From: Hallerella sp964501065
Lineage (GTDB): Bacteria; Fibrobacterota; Fibrobacteria; Fibrobacterales; Fibrobacteraceae
Direction of reading: 5' to 3'
Assembly (NCBI GenBank): GCA_964501065.1
Contig: CAZCRF010000001.1
Span: 127,666-191,665, forward strand
Length of the DNA stretch: 64,000 bases
The notes beneath the pieces were generated by a model. The model ran no database searches and was not told the origin of the DNA. It saw nothing but the letters and a program-made list of their open reading frames with translations. The translations under genes were made by a program, and so were the position numbers. Position 1 is the first letter of the stretch. Every line of letters begins with the position of its first letter. This document shows, in pieces, positions 25,311-34,345 of the stretch.

Positions 25311-26561
25311 CTATCCGTTGTCTACTCGAATCCGGGTCGAGACCTTGACCCCTTTTGCCGCGACGACGACTGCCGCGCTGAACAAGCTTTTTTGCAACAG
25401 GTTCCGGGCGCACCCTTCCACGATGATGCCGTCCTCCACGGGGATTACGTGATACCGGCATTTTGAAAAATTCGTTTTTTCCGCAAGGTCGTTCTTCAAT
25501 TTTTCGGCTCGTTCGAACATTTCTGTGGGCGGCTCCGGGACTTCTTCCAGCTCAAGGGAAATGTCCCGCAGTCCTTCGATTTTGCAGAGACTCTCCTTGA
25601 TTTTCGAAATGTCCTTTTTGGGGAGGTGGTAGGCGTTCACCTGCAACGCTCCGGATTGCACGGAAACTTCGTAATTGAATAGGGGCGAATCCTCCGATTC
25701 CAAAATTCGCAAGGCTTGATTTTTTACATCCGAATCGGGGACGTTCGCACTTTCGGAAGCCACTTTCAACAAATCGATGACTCCGCGGAATTCATCGAGG
25801 CGTTTCACGTCGCCGAGAACCTTTTCCTTGTCGAAGAAGCGCGGGACGTAACCGTAGATGTAAGCGATGTTGTGAATCACGTTGACCCGAATCCTCGGCG
25901 AAATCTCCGGATGCTTTTGCTGCATCAGATGGTTCAATCGGGAAAGTAAAATCTTGTCGGTCGGCTTTTGGTTTTCGTTCGGGAGAGTGATGAAAAGGAT
26001 TTTCCCGGATTCCAATTGGACGACCCGTTTTTCTAAATCCCCGTCGACGACAGACCCGACGACGACTCCCAACGACTTTCGGAGAACGTGGTAAACCGGA
26101 TCCCCCAACAGGGAAATCCCGATTTGCGCCGGAATGAGCTTGTAGCCGAACGGGGCTGCCCCGTCGAAATGGGAAAGTACCGGTCTGGTGAATTTTTCGG
26201 GATGCGTCCCGTCGAACTTCACCATGATGACGTCTTCTGCGTTTGTCGTGTAGACTGCGTCGACTCTGCCTGGGCGAGACTTCCCGTCAACGTAAAGCCA
26301 GTCGCCCGGAGTCAAGCGGTTTCGGTTGAGCAATTTCGCGTAATCTTCTTTGGGCGGTTGCAATCCGAAGTAAATCTCCCCGGAAAACGCGACGAAAAAA
26401 GTCTCGCAGACTTTGCACTGGCAGACAAGCGGAATGTCCGGGGGGATGTCCCCGTGGATGGAAAACGGTTCGCGCGCAAGGATGGAATGGGACGTGATTG
26501 CACAGCACTCTGCGCAATAAAACCTTTTTTCCAAAATCTTGTGCGTCCAGAACCGGAGCAT
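25311..26561 (-). CDS. Zinc-ribbon and BON-domain protein of unknown function
   Basis: A 416-residue protein without signal peptide. The N-terminus has a putative zinc ribbon (FYCAECCAIT ... VCQCKVCETFF). A central beta-rich region follows (LTPGDWLYVDGKSRPGRVDA). Three BON-like modules of strand-helix-strand form can be seen: about 220-262 (NVIHNIAYIYGYVPRFFDKE), 295-340 (YEVSVQSGALQVNAYHLPK) and 365-412 (YHVIPVEDGIIVEGCARNLL). BON domains often bind phospholipids or other hydrophobic ligands; the combination with a zinc ribbon is unusual. The start is three bases after the gltX stop with no ribosome site of its own, so translation is probably coupled. Function unknown. Confidence 0.72.
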   Translation of the reverse strand: MLRFWTHKILEKRFYCAECCAITSHSILAREPFSIHGDIPPDIPLVCQCKVCETFFVAFSGEIYFGLQPPKEDYAKLLNRNRLTPGDWLYVDGKSRPGRVDAVYTTNAEDVIMVKFDGTHPEKFTRPVLSHFDGAAPFGYKLIPAQIGISLLGDPVYHVLRKSLGVVVGSVVDGDLEKRVVQLESGKILFITLPNENQKPTDKILLSRLNHLMQQKHPEISPRIRVNVIHNIAYIYGYVPRFFDKEKVLGDVKRLDEFRGVIDLLKVASESANVPDSDVKNQALRILESEDSPLFNYEVSVQSGALQVNAYHLPKKDISKIKESLCKIEGLRDISLELEEVPEPPTEMFERAEKLKNDLAEKTNFSKCRYHVIPVEDGIIVEGCARNLLQKSLFSAAVVVAAKGVKVSTRIRVDNG

Positions 26562-26564
26562 TTG

Positions 26565-28034
26565 TCAGGCCTGCATCAACGGCTCGGCGTTCTCAATCCG
26601 GCGAAGAGTCTCTTCCTTGCCCACGACTTCAAAGAGTTCCCAAAGGCCGGGCCCCGCCGTCACGCCGGAAACGGCCAAGCGGACGGCCCCGACCAGATCC
26701 CCCAGCTTGCAATTGCGTTTTTCTGCGAGGGAGAGGAAGCCCTTTTCGATTTCCGCAGTGTGGAACGGCTCCACCGATGTGAGCATCTCGCGGACGCTGC
26801 TTGCGATTTCCCGGCTGCCTGCTCCCCAATGCTTGCGCATCCCCTTTTCGTCGAAAGAGGTCGGTGCTCTGAAAAAGTATTCGGCCATCGGGGCGAAGTC
26901 CTTCAAGAAGTGGGCGCGCGGTTTCAAAAGCTTCACGATTTCATCCAATCGGGACTGCTCTTCCCCGGAAACGGAGATTCCCATCTTTTCGAGGCCTTCT
27001 TCCATGGCTTTGAGGAGAATTGCGTTCGGGGTCGAATGGATGTGCTGCATGTTCATCCACTGCAATTTCTTGATGTCGAATTTGACGGCCGTCGGGTGGA
27101 TGTTCTCCAGTTTGAATGCGCGGATCATCTCTTCGAGGGTCATCACTTCGCGGTCGTCCCCCGGGTTCCATCCGAGCAACGCCAGATAGTTGACCAAGGT
27201 CTCCGGCAAGTAGCCCAGCTCGCGAAATTCCCCGACGGATGCCGCCCCGTTCCGCTTCGACAGTTTCCCGCCGTTCTTGGAATCGAGAATCACCGGCAAA
27301 TGGCACCAGACAGGAGGTTCCCACCCGAACGCCTTGTAGAGCAACACGTGCTTGGGCGTCGAACTGATCCATTCGTCCCCGCGGAGGACATGCGTCGTTC
27401 CCATCAAATGGTCGTCGACGACGCTGGCGAAGTGGTAAGTCGGGAAACCGTCCCGTTTGATGAGCACCAAGTCGTCCAAGACTTCGTTCTTGTATTCGAT
27501 GTGCCCGCGGACCAAATCGTCAAATCCCGTCGTTCCGGATTCGGGAATCTTGAAGCGGATGACCGCCTTTTCGCCGGCGCGGATTCGCGCTTCCGCTTCT
27601 TCCTTCGGGATGTTTCGACAATGCCTGTCGTAGCCCGTTTCCGATAGCCCGGCCTTTTTTTGCTCCGCTCGGACTTCGTTCAGCCTTTCTTCGGAACAGA
27701 AGCAGTAATAGGCAAGCCCCGCGTCGAGAAGCTTTTGGATTTCGCGATGATAGATGTCGAGTCTTTCGCTTTGGAAGTACGGCCCGCATGCGCCTTCGAC
27801 TCCCGGGCCCTCGTCCCAATTCAATCCCAGCCATTTCAAATCGCGGATTAAATCTTGGAGGGCGGCTTCGTTGTAGCGTTTGCGGTCGGTGTCTTCGATT
27901 CGCAGGTAAAAAGTTCCGCCCGTCGCCTTGGCGAAAAAGTAATTGTATATCGCCGTCCTGGCTCCGCCGACGTGGAGGTAGCCCGTGGGGCTTGGGGCAA
28001 AACGCACTCTGACTTTTCGTGTAGATTCGGACAT
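26565..28034 (-). CDS. gltX: Glutamate--tRNA ligase
   Basis: Charges tRNA-Glu with glutamate. The 489-residue product has the class I opening VRVRFAPSPTGYLHVGGART with its HVGG signature, the FYLRIEDTDRKR stretch, a CFCSEERL region and the KLSKR loop (NGGKLSKRNG). The C-terminal anticodon-binding part is of normal length. It opens a tightly packed operon: gltX, zinc-ribbon/BON gene, WYL regulator, queA, GH57, DNA methylase, with gaps of 3, 9, -4, 16 and -4 bases. Two overlapping palindromes lie in its leader (28048-28069). Confidence 0.97.
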   Translation of the reverse strand: MSESTRKVRVRFAPSPTGYLHVGGARTAIYNYFFAKATGGTFYLRIEDTDRKRYNEAALQDLIRDLKWLGLNWDEGPGVEGACGPYFQSERLDIYHREIQKLLDAGLAYYCFCSEERLNEVRAEQKKAGLSETGYDRHCRNIPKEEAEARIRAGEKAVIRFKIPESGTTGFDDLVRGHIEYKNEVLDDLVLIKRDGFPTYHFASVVDDHLMGTTHVLRGDEWISSTPKHVLLYKAFGWEPPVWCHLPVILDSKNGGKLSKRNGAASVGEFRELGYLPETLVNYLALLGWNPGDDREVMTLEEMIRAFKLENIHPTAVKFDIKKLQWMNMQHIHSTPNAILLKAMEEGLEKMGISVSGEEQSRLDEIVKLLKPRAHFLKDFAPMAEYFFRAPTSFDEKGMRKHWGAGSREIASSVREMLTSVEPFHTAEIEKGFLSLAEKRNCKLGDLVGAVRLAVSGVTAGPGLWELFEVVGKEETLRRIENAEPLMQA

Positions 28035-28047
28035 GTAAAACCTCGAA

Positions 28048-28069
28048 CGGGAAAATTCCCGAATTCGGG
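28048..28069 (-). promoter_or_regulatory. Overlapping, mutually exclusive palindromes in the gltX leader
   Basis: CGGGAAAATTCCCG (28048-28061) and CCCGAATTCGGG (28058-28069) are both perfect dyads sharing the bases CCCG, so only one can fold at a time. They lie 14-35 bases before the gltX start. Confidence 0.45.
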
Positions 28070-28112
28070 CTACAAAATACCTTTTTTAAACAATCTTGTC
28101 TCAATCATTGTC

Positions 28113-28133
28113 TAAAAATGTCGGAATCCGACG
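28113..28133 (-). terminator. Rho-independent terminator after metY
   Basis: Minus strand: the short GC-rich hairpin GTCGG-ATT-CCGAC (28120-28132), followed by ATTTTT. It is 30 bases past the metY stop and about 80 bases before gltX. Confidence 0.65.
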
Positions 28134-28162
28134 AATGCCGATTGGCGTTCAAAACGGTTGCC

Positions 28163-29464
28163 TTAAAGAAAAGCCTTTTCGAACGCTTGCGCCAAATCCT
28201 TTTCCAAATCATCTGCGTTTTCGAGGCCGACGGAAAGCCGAATGGTCTCCGGGAGAATGTCCGCAGCCTTTTGGAGGGACGGATTCAATTCGATGTGCGT
28301 CGTCACGGAAGGGTTGATGACCAAGGAGCGCGCGTCCCCGATGTTCGCCTGGAAACTGAAAATTTCGAGGGCTTCTAGGAACTTGCGGCGGTTTTCGGCA
28401 TTCCCTTTCAACCCGAAGCTCAAAATGGCGCCGGCTCCCTTGGGAAAGTATTTCTTTGCCAACTTCGCATACGGACTCGCCTTGGCGTGGGGATGCTTCA
28501 CCCAAAGGACTTCTTTCCGGGTTTCCAGGAATTCGACGATTTTCTCGGCATTGGAAACTTGCTTGGCGATGCGCTCCGAAAGGGTTTCGACCCCCAAGAT
28601 GACCAGATAGGCGTTGAACGGGGCGATGCAGGCTCCGAGATAGTTCAGGTAGATGGCGCGAATCCTCCCGGTGAAGGGAGTCGTCGGGAACACTTCTTGG
28701 TAGGTGCGGAGTTTCTGTTCTTGCGAACGCAGGAAATACGGCTTTCCCGAGAACTGGGGGAACTTCCCGTTGTTCCAATTGAACTTGTCGTTTTCGAGAA
28801 TGACGCCCGCGATGACGTTGCCGTGACCCGAAAGCCCCTTTGTCGCCGAATAGACGACGATGTCTGCGCCGAAATCGAACGGATTCAGCAAATAAGGCGT
28901 GGCGACGGTGTTGTCGATGATTAGCGGAATCCCGTGCCGGTGGGCAATCTCCGCGATTCCTTCGATGTCCAAAATCGTCGCATTCGGATTGGTGATGCTT
29001 TCGATGAAAATCGCCTTGGTGTCGCTTTGGATGGCCTTCTCGAAAGATTCCAAGTCATCCGGGTCTTCCGCGATGTCGTAGTGGACGCCGAATTCGGAAA
29101 ATACCTGCTCCAGGCTGTCGACGGAACCGCCGTAAGATCGAGCCGTCGAGAGAATTCTTCCGGACCCCGCCGTGACATTCAATAGGGAATAGGTGACCGC
29201 CGCCATCCCGGAGGCGAGGGAGACGGCTCCCGTCGCTCCCGGGTGCAGGGCTGTCAAACGGGCTTCCAATGCGTCCGACGTCGGGTTGGAAAGCCGCGTG
29301 TACAGAGCGTCCGAACTGTCGAAATAAAACAAATCGTCCGAGCGTTTGACCGTTTCTAGCGTGTAAGCGGTCGTCTGGTAAATGGGGACGGAAACGGAAT
29401 GGTTGTGGTCTGCCGGAGTGTAGCCCGCGTGGAGCTTCAGAGTGTCGAAAGAAAATTTTGACAT
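28163..29464 (-). CDS. metY: O-acetylhomoserine aminocarboxypropyltransferase (homocysteine synthase)
   Basis: A PLP enzyme of the Cys/Met metabolism family that makes homocysteine (or methionine) from O-acetylhomoserine and sulfide (or methanethiol). The 433-residue length and openings KFSFDTLKLHAGYTPADHNH and VSVPIYQTTAYTLETVKRSD are typical of MetY rather than of MetB. The PLP lysine is in SATKGLSGHGN. The start at 29464 is preferred because AAGGAG then lies nine bases upstream; the in-frame ATG three codons earlier touches the ribosome site. It is the last gene of the ABC importer/aminotransferase operon, which ties that operon to sulfur assimilation. Confidence 0.92.
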   Translation of the reverse strand: MSKFSFDTLKLHAGYTPADHNHSVSVPIYQTTAYTLETVKRSDDLFYFDSSDALYTRLSNPTSDALEARLTALHPGATGAVSLASGMAAVTYSLLNVTAGSGRILSTARSYGGSVDSLEQVFSEFGVHYDIAEDPDDLESFEKAIQSDTKAIFIESITNPNATILDIEGIAEIAHRHGIPLIIDNTVATPYLLNPFDFGADIVVYSATKGLSGHGNVIAGVILENDKFNWNNGKFPQFSGKPYFLRSQEQKLRTYQEVFPTTPFTGRIRAIYLNYLGACIAPFNAYLVILGVETLSERIAKQVSNAEKIVEFLETRKEVLWVKHPHAKASPYAKLAKKYFPKGAGAILSFGLKGNAENRRKFLEALEIFSFQANIGDARSLVINPSVTTHIELNPSLQKAADILPETIRLSVGLENADDLEKDLAQAFEKAFL

Positions 29465-29477
29465 GTTTGGCATCTCC

Positions 29478-30812
29478 TTATTTGACTAGGGGGTCGACCA
29501 GTTTGGTTATCGCTTTGTCCAAACGGGCGAAGATTTCGTCGAGCTGCTTTTCCGTGGTGATGAGCGGCGGTGCGATGAGAATCGTGGAGCCGCCGCCCAT
29601 GGTGAGAATGCCGAACTTGTTCCGCAAATCCGTGATGAAGTTGCCGAGGAACGGCTCCCCCTTGGCGTTCTTGCGAATGACGTCCTTGTGATCCTTGCTG
29701 AATGAAAATTCCACGGCGCCGAAAAGGCCTATCGAACGGACATCGCCGACGGAATTGTGGCGTTCCTTGAGCGCGGAAAGTTTCTTTTTCAAGACCGGTT
29801 CGAGTTCCAAGACATGTTCTTTCGTATGGAGGCGTTTGTATTCCTTGATGCAGGCGATGGCCGCGGCGACCCCTAGCGGGTGCGTGTTGTAGGTCAGCCC
29901 CGCGGTGAAGGAGTTTTCGGCGTAATATTTGCCGATTTCCTTGCTCACCAATACGCCGCCGAGAGGGGCGTATGCGCTGTTCACGCCCTTTGCGAATGTG
30001 ATGATGTCCGGTTCGACGCCTTCGCGCTCGCAGGCGAACCATTCCCCGGATCTGAGGAATCCGCTCATCACTTCGTCGCATACGAGGAGAATCCCGTATT
30101 TTTTCGTGATTTCACGCAGACCTTTCAAGTAGCCCTTCGGATAAAGGTAGACTCCGTTGGAGCCCGTGACGGATTCGATGAATAGCGCTGCCACCGTGTC
30201 CGGCCCTTCTTGCTTGATTTGGTATTCGACGCGGGAAAGGAAGTGCCTTGTCGCCGCTTCTTCGTTTTCAAATTTGATGTCGTAACCGTAAAGGTGCGGC
30301 GCGGGAAATTTGATGAATCCCGGAATGGTCGGGAAGAGGCTCGCCCGGTCGCTTTCCCCGGTCAGGCTGCTCGCCCCGTAAGTGCTCCCGTGATAGGATT
30401 CGTATTTTGAAAAAATCTTGTCGCGACCCGTGAACGCCTTGGCAAAGCGGATGGCGAACTCGTTTGCTTCCGAGCCACCCAAGGTGAACAGGACTTTCCC
30501 CATGTTTTTCGGCGCAATCTCTTCGATGAGAATCCTGCTGAGTTCCCCGGCTTCGTCGAATGCGTGCCGCGGCGCAATGTAAGCCAACCGGTCGACTTGC
30601 TTTTGAATGGCTTCGATGATTTTCCTGTTGTTGAATCCGATGTTCACGTTCACCAATTGGGAGGATGCGTCGATGTATTCCTTCCCTTTTTCATCGTAAA
30701 CGTAGATTCCGTCCGCATGGTCGATGTGGAACGGCTTGTAATCTTTGTGCGGGGCGTTCGCAAAAGAAAATAGATTGTACTTCTTTGCCGATTCGTAATC
30801 CTTTTGAGACAT
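29478..30812 (-). CDS. Class III PLP aminotransferase
   Basis: A 444-residue fold-type I aminotransferase of class III (omega-amino acid, taurine or diaminopelargonate type). Visible marks are HADGIYVYDEKGKEYIDASS, FTLGGSEANEFAIRFAKAF, SYHGSTYGASSLTGES, VCDEVMSGFLRSGEWFACE and the PLP lysine in IITFAKGVNSAYAPLGGVLV. AAGGAG precedes the ATG. The specific donor cannot be read from sequence; the adjoining importer and metY make an amino-sulfonate or another sulfur-containing amine a reasonable guess (taurine:pyruvate aminotransferase belongs to this class). Thirteen bases separate it from metY. Confidence 0.85.
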   Translation of the reverse strand: MSQKDYESAKKYNLFSFANAPHKDYKPFHIDHADGIYVYDEKGKEYIDASSQLVNVNIGFNNRKIIEAIQKQVDRLAYIAPRHAFDEAGELSRILIEEIAPKNMGKVLFTLGGSEANEFAIRFAKAFTGRDKIFSKYESYHGSTYGASSLTGESDRASLFPTIPGFIKFPAPHLYGYDIKFENEEAATRHFLSRVEYQIKQEGPDTVAALFIESVTGSNGVYLYPKGYLKGLREITKKYGILLVCDEVMSGFLRSGEWFACEREGVEPDIITFAKGVNSAYAPLGGVLVSKEIGKYYAENSFTAGLTYNTHPLGVAAAIACIKEYKRLHTKEHVLELEPVLKKKLSALKERHNSVGDVRSIGLFGAVEFSFSKDHKDVIRKNAKGEPFLGNFITDLRNKFGILTMGGGSTILIAPPLITTEKQLDEIFARLDKAITKLVDPLVK

Positions 30813-30834
30813 GGTTTTCTCCTTTTGGGTGGGG

Positions 30835-31635
30835 TCAAATGAAATATTCCGGCGAGGGCTTTGCCCTTGCCAAATCGAAACGCTCTAAAATTTTTTTGCG
30901 CAATTCCAAAAAACGGGAGTCGCCCCGGTTGCGGGGGAACGGTTCGTCAATGGTCAAAATTTCGCTGATCCTTCCGGGGCGCGGAGTCATGATGATGACG
31001 CGATTCGACAAGTAGAGCGCCTCGTCGATGTCGTGCGTCACCAAGAGCATCGTCGTATTCTCCTTTTCTTTCAAGTCCAAGAGCAAGTCTTGGATTTCGG
31101 CGCGGGTGAACGTGTCTAAAGCGCCCATCGGTTCATCGAGCAGGAGGATTTCCGGTTTGTTTATCAACGCTCTGGCGATGGCCACGCGCTGTGCCATTCC
31201 GCCGCTGATTTGATGCGGAAAGACCTTTTCGAATCCGGACAGTCCGATTTTGTCAATCCATTTTTGAACTTTGTCCGCATTTTCCTTGTAAACCTTGCGC
31301 GCCTTGAGTCCCATCGCCACGTTCTGTTCGATGGTGAGCCATTCGAAGAGGCATCCTTGTTGGAAGACGAAGCCGCATTTGGGATTTGTGCTGCGGACAG
31401 GTTCTCCGTCCAAAAGAATTTCGCCGCTTTGAATCGGATCGAGCCCGGCGACAAGACGGAGCAAGGTCGTTTTGCCGCATCCCGATGCGCCGATGATGGA
31501 AACGAATTCCCCGCGTTCCAATGAAAATTCAATGCCTTGCAAGACTTCTTTGCTCTCACCGGTCTTTTTGTTCGCAAAGGAACGGCTCACCTGGCGAATG
31601 GAAAGAATTTCTTTTCTGTCAAAAGATGTGGACAC
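30835..31635 (-). CDS. ABC transporter ATP-binding protein, nitrate/sulfonate/taurine type
   Basis: A 266-residue ATPase subunit powering import. It has Walker A GASGCGKTTLLR, the Q-loop FVFQQGCLFEWLT, signature QISGGMAQRVAIARAL, Walker B LLLDEPMGALD and the switch histidine in LLVTHDIDEAL. The form is that of the SsuB/TauB/NrtD group. It uses a GTG start with a strong AGGAGG. It is coupled to the permease gene (eight bases between them) and the lipoprotein binding-protein gene upstream. Confidence 0.93.
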   Translation of the reverse strand: MSTSFDRKEILSIRQVSRSFANKKTGESKEVLQGIEFSLERGEFVSIIGASGCGKTTLLRLVAGLDPIQSGEILLDGEPVRSTNPKCGFVFQQGCLFEWLTIEQNVAMGLKARKVYKENADKVQKWIDKIGLSGFEKVFPHQISGGMAQRVAIARALINKPEILLLDEPMGALDTFTRAEIQDLLLDLKEKENTTMLLVTHDIDEALYLSNRVIIMTPRPGRISEILTIDEPFPRNRGDSRFLELRKKILERFDLARAKPSPEYFI

Positions 31636-31643
31636 GTTCCCTC

Positions 31644-32621
31644 CTATCGGACCAAATCTTTCTGATACCGCAAAATGTAATTCTGCGCGGCTTCGATAAT
31701 CTTGATGATGATTTCGAAAAGGATTGCCATGACGATGATGGCGGCAAAGACTTTGTAGTAGGCACTCCAGACTTTCGAAGTATTGATGTAGTAGCCGAGC
31801 CCGCCCGGTTGCCCCATCATTTCCGCCATGACCAGCGTGGTGAACGAAAAGGCGGAAGCCGTCGTGATGCCTGTGAAAATTTGCGGCATCGCTTGGGGAA
31901 TCGCCACATGGAAGACTTGGTAAAATTCGCCGGCGCCAAAAGTCTTGACCAGTTCAAATTTGGCCTTGGGCGTGTTTTGCACGCCTTCCGCAGTCATCGT
32001 CGAAACGGGAAACCAGGAGCAGATGGCGATGAGGAATGTCGCTGCGGAAAAGGAGGTCGGGAAAATCGTCAAGGCGAAGGGCATCCAGGCGACGGCGGGA
32101 ATCACTCCGCTGACATTCAAAATCGGGGAAACCCAATAGCGAACCTTTGGGAACCATCCGACAAGAACTCCCGTCGCGACTCCTGCAACCACTCCGGAGA
32201 GGAATCCCGAGAAGAAGAGGCGCACGGAGTAAAGCGTGTTCTGCCAAACGAACGCTCCGTCGCCCAAGAAGGCGTCCATGATGATGGCCGGACCCGGGAA
32301 AAAGGGCTGCGGCAAGACCAGCAGCTTTGTCCCCAAAATGTCCCAAAGCGCAAGGGCGATCCCCGCGGCAAAGCGAAATGCGGCGCGTTTCCCGTATTTG
32401 TGCTTTTGGTAAGGAGACGCTTTCTTCAAGATTAAAACGAGGGCGTAAATGACGTAGTAGGCAATCCACAACGCCAAGACAATTCGATAGGCGTCATTGT
32501 CGTTTAGGGAAAATCCGCCGACTGAGTAAGATTTCACCTTGACCCCGCTCGCGATTTGTGGGAAAAAGATGTTCACCAGCAGGGCGAATAGAAAACCTGA
32601 AACAGTCAATGGGATTTTCAC
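31644..32621 (-). CDS. ABC transporter permease, nitrate/sulfonate/taurine type
   Basis: A 325-residue inner-membrane permease. Besides the usual binding-protein-dependent permease core, with the coupling motif region FELVKTFGAGEFYQVFHVAIPQ, it has three or so extra hydrophobic N-terminal segments (about 1-110), longer than the common 250-residue SsuC. It starts at GTG with GGAG upstream. With the ATPase and the binding lipoprotein it forms a complete importer. Confidence 0.92.
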   Translation of the reverse strand: MKIPLTVSGFLFALLVNIFFPQIASGVKVKSYSVGGFSLNDNDAYRIVLALWIAYYVIYALVLILKKASPYQKHKYGKRAAFRFAAGIALALWDILGTKLLVLPQPFFPGPAIIMDAFLGDGAFVWQNTLYSVRLFFSGFLSGVVAGVATGVLVGWFPKVRYWVSPILNVSGVIPAVAWMPFALTIFPTSFSAATFLIAICSWFPVSTMTAEGVQNTPKAKFELVKTFGAGEFYQVFHVAIPQAMPQIFTGITTASAFSFTTLVMAEMMGQPGGLGYYINTSKVWSAYYKVFAAIIVMAILFEIIIKIIEAAQNYILRYQKDLVR

Positions 32622-32657
32622 GATTATCTCCGTACAAATGATTTGGACTTTGCAAAT

Positions 32658-33686
32658 TCAGCGCAAGTTCAAATCCACTTCTTCGTAAACGTTCTTGACG
32701 AATTCATCGGGTTCTTGGGAAAGGTAGCCGATGTTCTTGAGCTGCGTACTGAAATACTTGAGGTCGCCTTTCACGTCGCGCCCCAAGAGTTTCCGCGCTT
32801 TCAGGGAAGTGTAAGTGTAATCCTTTAGAAGCTTGGCGGCAAGTTCCTTGTCTTCGATTTCGGAATACTTCCCTTTGGCGATGATGTCCACCGCTTCGGA
32901 TGGGTGTTCGGCAATCCACGCTTCCGCTTTGTGGATGGCGCGGAGCAAGGCGGATATCTTTGCCGGTTCCTCGCGTAAAATTTTTGCGGATACGTAAATG
33001 AAGCAGCAATAGTGCCCAGCAAAGACGGGATCTGTCGCAATGTCCAAAATCACGTCCGCCTTTCCGGATTTTTCGCTGGCGGATGCCAATGGATCCCAAA
33101 TGGCGGCCGCGTCGATTTGCCCTTGTTCCAACGCTTCCAAGGCCAAGTTCCCGTCTGAATAGGGGAGGAATGTCACTTGACCGTCTTCCGGTTTTGTCGA
33201 AATCCCGTTCATGGAAAGCCAAAGGCTCGCAGCCTGGTGGGGTGTTCCCCCGATTTCGTCAACGGCAATCTTTTTCCCTTTCAAGTCTTTTGCCGTTTTG
33301 AACGGGGAGCCTTTCTTGACCAAAATTTTGATGCAGCCGATATGAATCCCGTCGACGATTTTGATGTCGACTCCGTTTTCGATGGCTTGAAAAAATTGAA
33401 AGTCGGAGTTGGTCAGCGGGTAAGTCCCCTTGCTCAGCCCCAGCTTGCGCGTTTCCCCGTCTGCGGCGATGAGTTTCGCGTCGATACCCTCTTCCGCAAA
33501 GAAACCCTTCTCCTTGGCGATAAAGAATGGTGCTCCGCAAAGAGCCCCGTCCAACACAGGCAATTCCACCGAGCCGTATTTGAAGTTGGACTTTTCGGAT
33601 TCTCCGCAGGCAATGGCAAAAAGGATGACTGCCGCAGAAAAGAACAGGGTGAATAAGGATGGGATTTTGGAAATTTTTGAATTCAT
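32658..33686 (-). CDS. ABC transporter substrate-binding lipoprotein, NMT1/SsuA-like
   Basis: A 342-residue lipoprotein (lipobox AIAC, Cys27) of the type II periplasmic binding fold, like NMT1, SsuA and TauA proteins. Visible stretches are FFIAKEKGFFAEEGIDAKLI, LKGKKIAVDEIGGTPHQAAS and EALEQGQIDAAAIWDPLAS. These bind small anions or heterocycles such as sulfonates, taurine, nitrate or thiamin precursors. Ligand residues cannot be assigned by eye. AAGGAT precedes the ATG. The surrounding aminotransferase and metY favour a sulfur compound. Confidence 0.9.
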   Translation of the reverse strand: MNSKISKIPSLFTLFFSAAVILFAIACGESEKSNFKYGSVELPVLDGALCGAPFFIAKEKGFFAEEGIDAKLIAADGETRKLGLSKGTYPLTNSDFQFFQAIENGVDIKIVDGIHIGCIKILVKKGSPFKTAKDLKGKKIAVDEIGGTPHQAASLWLSMNGISTKPEDGQVTFLPYSDGNLALEALEQGQIDAAAIWDPLASASEKSGKADVILDIATDPVFAGHYCCFIYVSAKILREEPAKISALLRAIHKAEAWIAEHPSEAVDIIAKGKYSEIEDKELAAKLLKDYTYTSLKARKLLGRDVKGDLKYFSTQLKNIGYLSQEPDEFVKNVYEEVDLNLR

Positions 33687-33769
33687 GGCTTATCCTTTGA
33701 ATTTGTTGTGCGGAGTGAAGCAAGTGCCCCTGAAATCCGGAGGAATCCAAGGGCACCCGTGTACGGAAC

Positions 33770-34345
33770 TTATTGGATGTTCTCTCGCCAGGTCGCCGGC
33801 TTGAACTCGTTGACAATCGGAATCAGCCGTTTGTCGACGTCAATCTGCAGAACGGAATTGAAATTGTTCGTCGCAATCATCTGTCCTGCAAAACCGACGA
33901 CAACGACGAGTTCCACGTCGTTGAAGAATTTTTTGAGATGGGCAATCTGTTCGTCGGAAACTTTGGTCGGGTCTTTTACAATCTGGTGCGCCAAATCAAT
34001 CAGTGCCTGTTCCTTTTCGTCGACTTGGAAGTGGTTCGGGTCGATGCCCAACGCTTTCAAATCGCTGATGAAAAAGAGCGAGCAGAGTTGGCAGCTGTTT
34101 GTGGTGGAAATGGCGTGGGCGTAAATCGTCGCCGCGCGTTCGCCGACCACTTCGACCAAACGGTTCCAAGAGGTGTACCATCCCATGAATGCGTCGTAGG
34201 TCGCATAATCTTGGAGAAGCGCGCGTTTCATGTTGGTGATTTTCCCGGTTTCAATGAGCTTGGTGTAGGCTTCCTTTGCCTGACCTTGGGCTTCGTCCGC
34301 CGATTCGATGAATTTTACTCTGGCCATAAGATTCTCCTGGGGCAT
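33770..34345 (-). CDS. Carboxymuconolactone decarboxylase/AhpD-like protein
   Basis: A 191-residue helical protein of the carboxymuconolactone decarboxylase superfamily. Its CxxC pair Cys79/Cys82 (NSCQLCSLFF) matches the redox-active AhpD-type motif, which usually supports peroxide reduction or other thiol chemistry. It is the first gene of the importer/aminotransferase/metY operon, preceded by a roughly 86-base leader. A possible role is handling a reactive thiol or redox step in using the imported compound, but that is inference. AGGAG precedes the ATG. The 83-base gap to the binding-protein gene carries a GTGCCC/GGGCAC hairpin (33724-33756). Confidence 0.85.
   Translation of the reverse strand: MPQENLMARVKFIESADEAQGQAKEAYTKLIETGKITNMKRALLQDYATYDAFMGWYTSWNRLVEVVGERAATIYAHAISTTNSCQLCSLFFISDLKALGIDPNHFQVDEKEQALIDLAHQIVKDPTKVSDEQIAHLKKFFNDVELVVVVGFAGQMIATNNFNSVLQIDVDKRLIPIVNEFKPATWRENIQ

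Noticed and set aside
26088..27647. A 519-codon plus-strand open frame
   Set aside because: It is antisense to gltX and the BON gene, with no ribosome site and no recognisable domain.
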